A stretch of DNA of 64,000 bases from Stenotrophomonas maltophilia (GTDB taxonomy: Bacteria; Pseudomonadota; Gammaproteobacteria; Xanthomonadales; Xanthomonadaceae), in NCBI RefSeq assembly GCF_900186865.1, contig NZ_LT906480.1, positions 2,312,001 through 2,376,000 of the forward strand, written 5' to 3'. A program made the translations under genes and the position numbers. The notes beneath the pieces were generated by a model. It made no database searches and was not told the DNA's origin. It saw nothing but the letters and a program-made list of their open reading frames with translations. Below are positions 1 through 7,364 of this stretch, one piece after another (positions within the stretch are counted from its first letter, which is position 1; each line of letters opens with the position of its first letter).

Positions 1-61
1 CGGAACGGTGCCGAACGATCCCGGCCGTCTGCCTCCGCGTCATCGACTACAGGAACCCGAC

Positions 62-2527
62 ATGCGTCCAGTGCCGTCCGCTCCCGCCGTCCCATTGTCC
101 TCCCGCCCGCTGGCGCGCCTGGCCTGTCTGCTGGCGCTTTCGGCCATGCCGATGCTGCTGCAGGCCGCACCGGCGGCGCTGGAGCGCGAGGTCAACACCT
201 TCATCGGCAGCAAGGACGACGGCAATACCTTCCCCGGCGCATCGGCACCGTTCGGCCTGATCCAGGTCAGCCCGATCGGCAGCCACTATTCGGGCTGGCG
301 CTACGACGACGAGAAGATCCGCGGTTTCGGCCACTCCTTCATCTCCGGCGCCGGTTGCTGGGAGCAGGGCGGGCAGGTGTCGATCCTGCCGGTCACCGGC
401 AGCATCGGTCCGGGCGGCGATTTCGATACTGCTGATGCCAAGAACTTCAACCACAAGACCTATGCCGCTTTGTACACGCATGACGGCGAGATCGGCCAGG
501 CCGGCTATTACAAGGTGCGCCTGACCAGCTACGGCGGCATCGATGCCGAGGCCACCGCGCGTACACGTGCCGCGGCCGAGCGCTACACCTTCAGCCAGCG
601 CCAGGGCGAGGGCCACGTGCTGGTCAACGTCGGCCAGGCCAACGAACGCCACTCGGTGATCGGCAGCGTAGTCGATGTGGTCGGCGACCGCGTGGTCGAG
701 GGCAAGCTGGTGACCAAAAGTTTCTGCGGCGGCCATCAGTACACCACCTGGTTCCGCATCGAGTTCGACCGCCCGTTCAAGGCGCATGGCACCTGGGGCG
801 AGGGCGGCGGCCTGCCGGGTGCGCGCCACAGCATGGAAGGCGAACAGAAGCCGAACGGTGCCTGGCTCAGCTTCGACCTCGCCAAGGGCCAGTCGGTAAC
901 GGCGATCAGCGCGATATCGCATGTGGATGCCGAAGGCGCGCGCATCAACCTGCGCGCGGAGGGCATGCAGGGCGGGGCGCTGCTCGGTTTCGACCGGATG
1001 CGCGCGCTGTCCCAGCAGTCGTGGCGCGAGCAGCTGGGCCGGGTGCGCGTGCAGGGCGGCACCGCCGACGACCGCGCTGTGTTCTACAGCGCGGTCTACC
1101 ACGTGCTGCTGCAGCCGATGACCGGCAACGACGCCGACGGCCGCTACCGCGGCTATGACGATGGCATCCACCGTGCCGATGGCTGGACCTACTACGAGTA
1201 CTTCTCGCTGTGGGATACCTACCGCGCGCAGAACCAGTGGCTGGCACTGACCCGCCCGGACGTGGCGCGCGACATCGGCCGTACCCTGCTGGCGATCGAC
1301 GAGCAGGGCGGCTGGCTGCCGCGCTGGGGCTATGCCAACTTCGAGACCAACATCATGACCGGCGATCCGGTCACCCCGTTCATGGTCGACCTGTGGCGCT
1401 TCGGTGCGCTCAAGGGCCGAGAATCGCAGGCCTGGGATGCGCTGCGCCGCAATGCCTTCGGCACGCCGCCGCTGAACTCGCGCATGGCCGGCCGTTCCGG
1501 CAACCCGACCTACCTGGAAAAGGGCTACGTGGTCTACGACCGCGCGTTCCCGTCCAAGGGCATGGACGTCGATCCGCACCACGGCGGTTCGGCTACCTTG
1601 GAATACGCACTGGCCGACTGTGCGCTTTCGCAGATGGCCGATGGCCTCGGCCATGCGCAGGACGCGGCGACGCTGCGTGAGCGCGGCCGCAACTGGCGCA
1701 AGGTGTGGGACCCGCAGGTGCGCGACGCCGAGACCGGCTTCACCGGTTTCCCGCGCCCGCGCACCGAGGATGGCCAGTGGTACACCCCGGCCGATGGCCA
1801 CTACAGCCCGCGTTCGCACCACGGTTTCCATGAGGGCACGGCGTGGCAGTACCAGTGGCTGGCGCAGCAGGACGTGCCGGGGCTGGTCGAAGCGATGCAG
1901 GGCCGCGAACAGGCCGGCCGCCGCCTCGACGCGTTCTTCGCGATGGACGCGCTGCAGGCCGATCCGCTCAACGCCGCCCGCAAGGAGTGGGTGGTCGGGC
2001 CGTACAGCTACTACAACCAGTTCCGCTACAACCCGAACAACGAGCCGGACCTGCATTCGCCGTGGCTGTACACGCTGATCGGCCAGCCGTGGAAGACCGC
2101 CGCCGTGGTGCGCGCCGCGCAGCAGTTGTTCACCAACGCGCCCAATGGCGTGACTGGCAACGACGACCTCGGCACGATGTCGGCCTGGTATCTCTTCAGC
2201 GCCATCGGCGTGTATCCGGCGGTGCCGGGCAGCGGCCAGTTCCTGCTGCACACCCCGCGCTTCAGCAAGGTGGAACTGGACATGGGCAATGGCCGGACGC
2301 TGCGCATCGACGCGCCGGGTGCCGATGGCCGCCGCCTGCAGTACGTTCAGGGCGTGCAGGTCGATGGCCAGGCGCATGCGCCGGTCTGGCTGGACTGGAA
2401 CCAGCTGCAGCAGGGCCCGCGCCTGCAGTTCGCGCTTGACGCGAAGGCGCCGGAGCAGGGCTGGGGTACGGCGGTGAAGGACCTGCCGGTGTCCTGGTGC
2501 GCGGCACCGGGCAGCCAGCTGCGCTGA
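62..2527 (+). CDS. GH92 alpha-1,2-mannosidase, secreted
   Basis: Glycoside hydrolase family 92 exo-alpha-mannosidase, expected to trim terminal mannose from N-glycan-type or mannan oligosaccharides in the periplasm. I start it at the ATG at 62, because the protein then opens with a basic N-terminus and a hydrophobic signal peptide (LACLLALSAMPMLLQA) ending before APAAL; the in-frame ATG at 8 would add 18 residues before it. Length 821 aa. Family blocks visible: FSLWDTYRAQNQW near residue 380, HGGSATLEYALAD near 506, and GNDDLGTMSAWYLFSAIG near 698. GH92 enzymes are inverting and calcium dependent. It is followed by a hairpin and then a LacI regulator gene, which supports a mannoside-utilisation locus. 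Exact linkage preference cannot be read from sequence. Confidence 0.9.
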   Translation: MRPVPSAPAVPLSSRPLARLACLLALSAMPMLLQAAPAALEREVNTFIGSKDDGNTFPGASAPFGLIQVSPIGSHYSGWRYDDEKIRGFGHSFISGAGCWEQGGQVSILPVTGSIGPGGDFDTADAKNFNHKTYAALYTHDGEIGQAGYYKVRLTSYGGIDAEATARTRAAAERYTFSQRQGEGHVLVNVGQANERHSVIGSVVDVVGDRVVEGKLVTKSFCGGHQYTTWFRIEFDRPFKAHGTWGEGGGLPGARHSMEGEQKPNGAWLSFDLAKGQSVTAISAISHVDAEGARINLRAEGMQGGALLGFDRMRALSQQSWREQLGRVRVQGGTADDRAVFYSAVYHVLLQPMTGNDADGRYRGYDDGIHRADGWTYYEYFSLWDTYRAQNQWLALTRPDVARDIGRTLLAIDEQGGWLPRWGYANFETNIMTGDPVTPFMVDLWRFGALKGRESQAWDALRRNAFGTPPLNSRMAGRSGNPTYLEKGYVVYDRAFPSKGMDVDPHHGGSATLEYALADCALSQMADGLGHAQDAATLRERGRNWRKVWDPQVRDAETGFTGFPRPRTEDGQWYTPADGHYSPRSHHGFHEGTAWQYQWLAQQDVPGLVEAMQGREQAGRRLDAFFAMDALQADPLNAARKEWVVGPYSYYNQFRYNPNNEPDLHSPWLYTLIGQPWKTAAVVRAAQQLFTNAPNGVTGNDDLGTMSAWYLFSAIGVYPAVPGSGQFLLHTPRFSKVELDMGNGRTLRIDAPGADGRRLQYVQGVQVDGQAHAPVWLDWNQLQQGPRLQFALDAKAPEQGWGTAVKDLPVSWCAAPGSQLR

Positions 2528-2535
2528 GCCGGACT

Positions 2536-2566
2536 GTGCCGTTCGCGGTGACCCAGCGAACGGCAC
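2536..2566 (+). terminator. Hairpin after GH92 gene
   Basis: A perfect 10-bp inverted repeat (arms 2536-2545 and 2557-2566, 11-nt loop) lies 9 nt after the GH92 stop codon. There is no clear T-run after it, so it may be an RNA-stabilising 3' hairpin rather than a strong intrinsic terminator. Confidence 0.45.
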
Positions 2567-2623
2567 GGCACGACACGGCCCTGATCCATTAGGCTTGAGC
2601 CTCCAGCGGAGTCCGGGAAGACG

Positions 2624-3673
2624 ATGAACGACAACGGCAGCAGTCCCAGCAAGCGCGCCGGCAAGGCAGTGACGGTGACCGACATCGCGCGTGCCATCGG
2701 CGTGTCACGGGCGACCGTGTCGCTGGTGTTGCGCGGCAGCCCGCTGGTCAACGTCGATACCCGTGCCAAGGTCGAGGCCGAGCTGCGCCGGCAGCGCTAT
2801 GTCTACAACCGCGCTGCCGCCAACCTGCGTCGACGTACCTCGTCGAGCATCGCGCTGGTGATCAACGATCTTTCCAACCCGTTCTTCGCCGAATTCGCGT
2901 CCGGCGTGGACGAGGCGCTGGGCGGACGCGGTTACGTGACCCTGCTCGGCAGCACTGGCGAATCGCCGGAGCGCCAGCAGGCCGTGCTGTCCACGTTGAT
3001 GGAGCACACCCCGGCCGGCCTGATCCTGTCGCCGGCCGAGGGCAGCGATACCGTGCAGTTGCGACAGGCACTGGGTGCCAATGCCAACGTGCTGCTGTTC
3101 AACCGCGAACTGGAAGGGGCCGACTGGGACTTCCTGACCCTGGACAACCAGCACGGCGCCTATCTGGCCACGCGTCACCTGATCGAGCGCGGCCATCGCC
3201 AGATCGCCTTCTTCGGCGGCCACGCTGCATCGAGCTCGTGCCACCAGCGCCGTGCCGGTTTCCAGCAGGCGCTGGCCGAGGCCGGTCTGTCGCTGCCGCC
3301 GGGCTGGATGATCGAGTCGGCGCCGAACCGTCTGGAAGCCGCTGCGCGCACCGATGAGCTGTTTGCCGATGGCCATCGGCCGAGTGCGGCGGTCTGCTAC
3401 AACGACACCGTCGCGCTGGGCCTGATGCTGGGCTTGAATTCACGGGGCATCCGTCCGGGAGGTGACTTTGCCGTTACCGGCTTCGACGATATTTCCGAGG
3501 CTGCGGTAGCGGTGCCGCCGTTGACCACGCTCACCGCCGATCCGCGCGAGCGGGGCCGGCAAGCTGCGGCGCTGCTGCTGCAACGACTGGACGAACCGGA
3601 CGCGCCGCCACGGCGCACGGTCGCGCCGGTGCAGTTGCGCATCCGCGAAAGCAGTGCCGCACGACCGAACTGA
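2624..3673 (+). CDS. LacI-family transcriptional regulator of the mannoside cluster
   Basis: LacI/GalR-type repressor of 349 aa. The N-terminal helix-turn-helix (VTDIARAIGVSRATVSLVLRG, residues about 14-34) and hinge are followed by a periplasmic-binding-protein-like sensor domain (IALVINDLSNPFFAEFASGVDE onward) ending in the usual VTGFDDISEA and PPLTTLTADPRERGRQAA segments. It sits between the GH92 gene and the permease gene, so it probably controls this cluster in response to mannose or a mannoside; that is inference from position. Start ATG at 2624 is preceded by GGGAAG. I could not pick out an obvious operator palindrome. Confidence 0.9.
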   Translation: MNDNGSSPSKRAGKAVTVTDIARAIGVSRATVSLVLRGSPLVNVDTRAKVEAELRRQRYVYNRAAANLRRRTSSSIALVINDLSNPFFAEFASGVDEALGGRGYVTLLGSTGESPERQQAVLSTLMEHTPAGLILSPAEGSDTVQLRQALGANANVLLFNRELEGADWDFLTLDNQHGAYLATRHLIERGHRQIAFFGGHAASSSCHQRRAGFQQALAEAGLSLPPGWMIESAPNRLEAAARTDELFADGHRPSAAVCYNDTVALGLMLGLNSRGIRPGGDFAVTGFDDISEAAVAVPPLTTLTADPRERGRQAAALLLQRLDEPDAPPRRTVAPVQLRIRESSAARPN

Positions 3674-3733
3674 TTTATTCCATACACCCCTTCCACGCAA
3701 CAACGACCTTCCGCGCATCGAGGCGCGTACCGC

Positions 3734-5047
3734 ATGCCGATCTCCGCAACGCCCCGTCCAACGGGATCTTCGGGCAACGCACCTGCCGTCACCAACGGCA
3801 AGGCGCTGGCCGTGGTCACCACGATCTTCTTCATGTGGGGCTTCCTGACCTGCCTCAATGACATCCTGATCCCGCACTTGAAGGCGGTGTTCGAGCTGAA
3901 CTACGCCAAGGCGATGCTGGTGCAGTTCACCTTCTTCGGCACCTATTTCCTGATGTCGCTGCCGGCGGGTCGCCTGGTGGCGGCGCTGGGCTACAAGAAG
4001 GGCATCGTGGCCGGCCTGGTGATTGCCGGTATCGGTGCGCTGGGCTTCTGGCCGGCGGCCGAGCTGCGCGTGTATGGCGCCTTCCTGGGCGCACTGTTCG
4101 TTCTGGCCACCGGCATCACCGTGCTGCAGGTTGCTGCCAATCCCTACGTCGCGCTGCTGGGCCCGGAGCAGACCAGCTCCAGCCGCCTGACCCTGGCGCA
4201 GGCGCTGAACTCGCTGGGCACGGCCATCGCCCCGATCTTCGGCGGCATGCTGATCCTGTCCAACACGGTGAAGAGTGCCGATGACATCGCGGCACTGCCG
4301 GCCGCCGAACAGCTGGCCTACCGTGCCGCCGAGGCGCAGGCCGTGCAGGGCCCGTACGTGGGGCTGGCCGTTGCGCTGGTGCTGCTGGCGCTGTTCGTAT
4401 ACCTGTTCCGCCTGCCGGCACTGAGCGACGCCACCGAGCAGGCCGACCAGGGCCACCACCACAGCTACCTGGATGCGCTGCGCAAGCGCCACCTGCTGCT
4501 GGGTGTGCTGGGCATCTTCTTCTACGTCGGTGCCGAAGTTTCGATCGGCAGCTTCCTGGTCAACTACCTGTCGATGCCCAACATCGGCGGCTTCAGCGAG
4601 CAGGAAGCCACGCATTACGTGTCGGCCTACTGGACGATGGCGATGATCGGCCGCTTCGCCGGCTCGGCGCTGCTGGCGCGCTTCTCGCCCAGCCGCCTGC
4701 TGGCGATCTTCGCGCTGGTCAACGTGGGGCTGCTGGTCACGACCATGCTGACCTCCGGCAACATCGCGCTGTACTCGGTGGTGGCGATCGGCCTGTTCAA
4801 TTCGATCATGTTCCCGACCATCTTCGCGCTGAGCATCGAGCGCCTGGGCCCGCTGACCAACAAGGGTTCCAGCCTGCTGATCATGGCCATCGTCGGCGGT
4901 GCGGTGGTGCCGTACCTGCAGGGCGTGCTGGCCGACCACATCGGTGTGCAGGCCAGCTTCATCCTGCCGCTGCTGTGCTACGGCTACATCATTTTCTACG
5001 GACTGGTCGGCGCACGTACGCCGGCTTCCGCAACGCAGGGAGGCTGA
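3734..5047 (+). CDS. MFS sugar permease, FucP/GluP type
   Basis: Major facilitator of 437 aa with 12 predicted membrane segments. The opening block FFMWGFLTCLNDILIPHLK followed by a conserved glycine-rich region and LGYKKGIVAGL is typical of the glucose/galactose/fucose:proton symporter group (FHS family). The central hydrophilic loop (DATEQADQGHHHSYLDALRKRH, near residues 235-255) separates the two six-helix halves. It is followed 7 nt later by a sugar kinase gene and lies in a mannose cluster, so mannose or a manno-oligosaccharide is the most likely substrate. Substrate is inferred from neighbours only. Confidence 0.88.
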   Translation: MPISATPRPTGSSGNAPAVTNGKALAVVTTIFFMWGFLTCLNDILIPHLKAVFELNYAKAMLVQFTFFGTYFLMSLPAGRLVAALGYKKGIVAGLVIAGIGALGFWPAAELRVYGAFLGALFVLATGITVLQVAANPYVALLGPEQTSSSRLTLAQALNSLGTAIAPIFGGMLILSNTVKSADDIAALPAAEQLAYRAAEAQAVQGPYVGLAVALVLLALFVYLFRLPALSDATEQADQGHHHSYLDALRKRHLLLGVLGIFFYVGAEVSIGSFLVNYLSMPNIGGFSEQEATHYVSAYWTMAMIGRFAGSALLARFSPSRLLAIFALVNVGLLVTTMLTSGNIALYSVVAIGLFNSIMFPTIFALSIERLGPLTNKGSSLLIMAIVGGAVVPYLQGVLADHIGVQASFILPLLCYGYIIFYGLVGARTPASATQGG

Positions 5048-5054
5048 GTCCGGA

Positions 5055-6050
5055 ATGGGTTCCATCGTTTGCTTCGGCGAAATTTTGATCGATCTACTAG
5101 CGCAGCCGCCGGCCTCGGCCGATACGCCGCGGGCGTTCCTGCAGTACGCCGGCGGGGCGCCGGCCAACGTTGCCGTGGCCGCTGCGCGGCTGGGCGCGAA
5201 GACCCAGTTCGTCGGCATGCTCGGCCGTGACATGTTCGGTGACTTCCTGGCCGACAGCCTGGTCGAGCACGGCGTGGGCACGGATTACATCGTGCGTACC
5301 GATGCGGCGAAGACCGCGCTGGCCTTCGTCGCCCTCGACGCCAGTGGCGAGCGCAGCTTCAGCTTCTACCGCCCGCCGGCCGCCGACCTGCTGTTCCGTG
5401 ACAGCGATTTCCAGGCCGCCTGCCTCGACAGCGCGCAGTGCTTCCACGTCTGCTCCAACAGCCTGACCGAGCCGGGCATCGCCGAGGCGACCTTTGCCGG
5501 CATGGACCGTGCACGTGCGGCCGGCGCGGTGGTCAGCCTCGATCTGAACCTGCGTCCCGCGCTGTGGCCGGCGAACGAGGATCCGACGCCGCGCCTGTGG
5601 CAGGCGCTGGAACGCGCCGATCTGGTCAAGCTGTCGCGCGAGGAACTGGACTACCTGGCCGCGCCGCTGGGCAGTGACGGCGAGGCGACGGTGCTGCGGC
5701 GCCTGCTGGCCGCGCAGGCGCGCTGGGTCATCGTCACCGACGGTGCGGCCACGCTGCACTGGTACACCCGCGACAACCACGGCACGGTCACCAGTTTCCG
5801 CGTGGCCACGGTCGACACCACGGCTGCTGGCGATGCCTTCGTCGGCGGCGTGCTGGTCGGCCTGCTGGAGCGCGGTGGGGCGGGCGCTGGTTTCGCTGCG
5901 TTCTGCCAGGACCCGGAGGCGATCACCGCCACGCTGCGTTTCGGCGCCGCCGTGGGGGCGCTGGCTGTTACCCGCAAGGGCGCGTTCGCCGCAATGCCCT
6001 TGCTCGATGAAGTGCAGCAGCTGCTGCAGGCACAGGACATTACCGCATGA
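5055..6050 (+). CDS. PfkB-family sugar kinase (fructokinase-like)
   Basis: Ribokinase/PfkB kinase of 331 aa. I use the ATG at 5055 (MGSIVCFGEILIDLLAQ) because an upstream in-frame start would lie deep inside the permease gene. Signatures: GGAPANVAVAAARLGA near residue 37 (substrate-side motif) and DTTAAGDAFVGGVLVGLL near 255, whose GAGD-like segment AAGD carries the catalytic aspartate. Next to a mannose-isomerase-like gene, the natural reaction is ATP-dependent phosphorylation of fructose to fructose-6-phosphate. The stop codon overlaps the next ATG (ATGA), so the two are translationally coupled. Confidence 0.88.
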   Translation: MGSIVCFGEILIDLLAQPPASADTPRAFLQYAGGAPANVAVAAARLGAKTQFVGMLGRDMFGDFLADSLVEHGVGTDYIVRTDAAKTALAFVALDASGERSFSFYRPPAADLLFRDSDFQAACLDSAQCFHVCSNSLTEPGIAEATFAGMDRARAAGAVVSLDLNLRPALWPANEDPTPRLWQALERADLVKLSREELDYLAAPLGSDGEATVLRRLLAAQARWVIVTDGAATLHWYTRDNHGTVTSFRVATVDTTAAGDAFVGGVLVGLLERGGAGAGFAAFCQDPEAITATLRFGAAVGALAVTRKGAFAAMPLLDEVQQLLQAQDITA

Positions 6051-7273
6051 GCACCTCGCCCGATTTCCGTTCGCCCGCGTTCCTGCGCGCGCACATCGCC
6101 GATACCATGGCGTTCTACCATCCGCGCTGCATCGATCCGGACGGCGGCTTCTTTCACTACTTCCGGGATGACGGCAGCGTCTACGATGCCAGCCACCGCC
6201 ACCTGGTGAGCAGCACGCGCTTCGTCTTCAACTACGCGATGGCCTACCGCGAATTCGGCAATGCCGAGTACCGCGAGGCGGTCGAGCACGGCGTGCGCTA
6301 CCTGCGCGAGGTGCACCGCAACCCGGCCACCGGTGGCTACGCCTGGACCCTGCGTGATGGCAAGGTCGAGGACGACATGAACCACTGCTACGGCGTGGCG
6401 TTCGTGCTGCTGGCCTACAGTTGCGCGCTGAAGGCCGGTGTCGAGCAGGCCCGCGAGTGGATGGACGAAACCTGGCAGCTGCTGGAAGCGCGCTTCTGGG
6501 AGCCACAGCACGGCCTGTACAAGGACGAGGCCGATGGCCAGTGGAACTTCACCGGCTATCGCGGCCAGAACGCCAACATGCACATGTGCGAGGCGATGCT
6601 GGCGGCGTTCGAGGCCAGTGGTGAGCAGCGCTATGTCGAGCGTGCGCTGCAGCTGGCCGACAACATGACCCGCCGCCAGGCGGCCAAGGCCGGCGGGCTG
6701 GTCTGGGAGCACTACGATGAGAACTGGGAGATCGACTGGGACTACAACCTGGACGACCCCAAGCACCTGTTCCGCCCGTGGGGCTTCCAGCCCGGCCACC
6801 AGACCGAATGGGCCAAGCTGTTGCTGATCCTCGATCGCCACGTGCAGGCCGACTGGCTGGTGCCGACCGCGCAGCACCTGTTCGATGTGGCCGTGGCGCG
6901 CAGCTGGGACGAAGCGCGCGGTGGCTTGTACTACGGTTTCGCACCGGAAACGCGCCGACAGCCGGGCATGGACGGTGCGCCGATCGGTGGCGACAGCTTC
7001 GTCTGCGACGACGACAAGTATTTCTGGGTGCAGGCCGAAACGCTGGCCACCGCCGCACTGATGGCCAAGCGCACCGGTGATGACCGCTACTGGCAGTGGT
7101 ATGAACGCATCTGGGCCTACTCGTGGGAGTACTTCGTCGACCACCAGTACGGTGCCTGGTTCCGCATCCTTGATGCCGACAACCGCAAGTACAGCGACGA
7201 GAAGAGCCCGGCCGGCAAGGTGGATTACCACACCATGGGCGCGTGCTACGAAGTGTTGAACGTGCTGCGCTGA
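6047..7273 (+). CDS. AGE-family sugar isomerase/epimerase (mannose isomerase-like)
   Basis: N-acylglucosamine 2-epimerase superfamily protein of 408 aa with an (alpha/alpha)6-barrel pattern. The family active-site block RPWGFQPGHQTEWAKLLLIL is present near residue 245, and further conserved positions occur at HCYGVAFVLLAY and YFWVQAETLATAALM. Members include mannose isomerase, cellobiose epimerase and GlcNAc 2-epimerase. Translational coupling to a fructokinase-like gene and flanking mannosidases favour mannose to fructose isomerisation. It lacks a signal peptide, so it is cytoplasmic. Cellobiose or mannobiose epimerase cannot be excluded by reading alone. Confidence 0.85.
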   Translation: MSTSPDFRSPAFLRAHIADTMAFYHPRCIDPDGGFFHYFRDDGSVYDASHRHLVSSTRFVFNYAMAYREFGNAEYREAVEHGVRYLREVHRNPATGGYAWTLRDGKVEDDMNHCYGVAFVLLAYSCALKAGVEQAREWMDETWQLLEARFWEPQHGLYKDEADGQWNFTGYRGQNANMHMCEAMLAAFEASGEQRYVERALQLADNMTRRQAAKAGGLVWEHYDENWEIDWDYNLDDPKHLFRPWGFQPGHQTEWAKLLLILDRHVQADWLVPTAQHLFDVAVARSWDEARGGLYYGFAPETRRQPGMDGAPIGGDSFVCDDDKYFWVQAETLATAALMAKRTGDDRYWQWYERIWAYSWEYFVDHQYGAWFRILDADNRKYSDEKSPAGKVDYHTMGACYEVLNVLR

Positions 7274-7289
7274 AGATCGTTCGAAGGCA

Positions 7290-7345
7290 GTAGTGCCAGG
7301 CCATGCCTGGCAATCCGGAATCGGTAGCGCCGGGCGACGCCCGGC
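7290..7345. repeat. SMAG-type palindrome pair, head to tail
   Basis: Two GTAG-headed palindromes in direct orientation lie in the 91-nt gap before the GH2 gene. The first has GTAG at 7290-7293 and an 8-bp stem (7294-7301/7305-7312). The second has GTAG at 7324-7327 and a GCCGGGC/GCCCGGC stem (7329-7335/7339-7345). They match the S. maltophilia GTAG (SMAG) repeats known from this genus. Confidence 0.8.
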
Positions 7346-7364
7346 GGAAAAACAGGAGCTCCGC

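Noticed and set aside
47..2566. A minus-strand open frame as long as the GH92 gene.
   Set aside because: It is the complement of a high-GC coding gene, lacks any recognisable motif, and is rich in Arg/Ala/His as expected for an antisense shadow.
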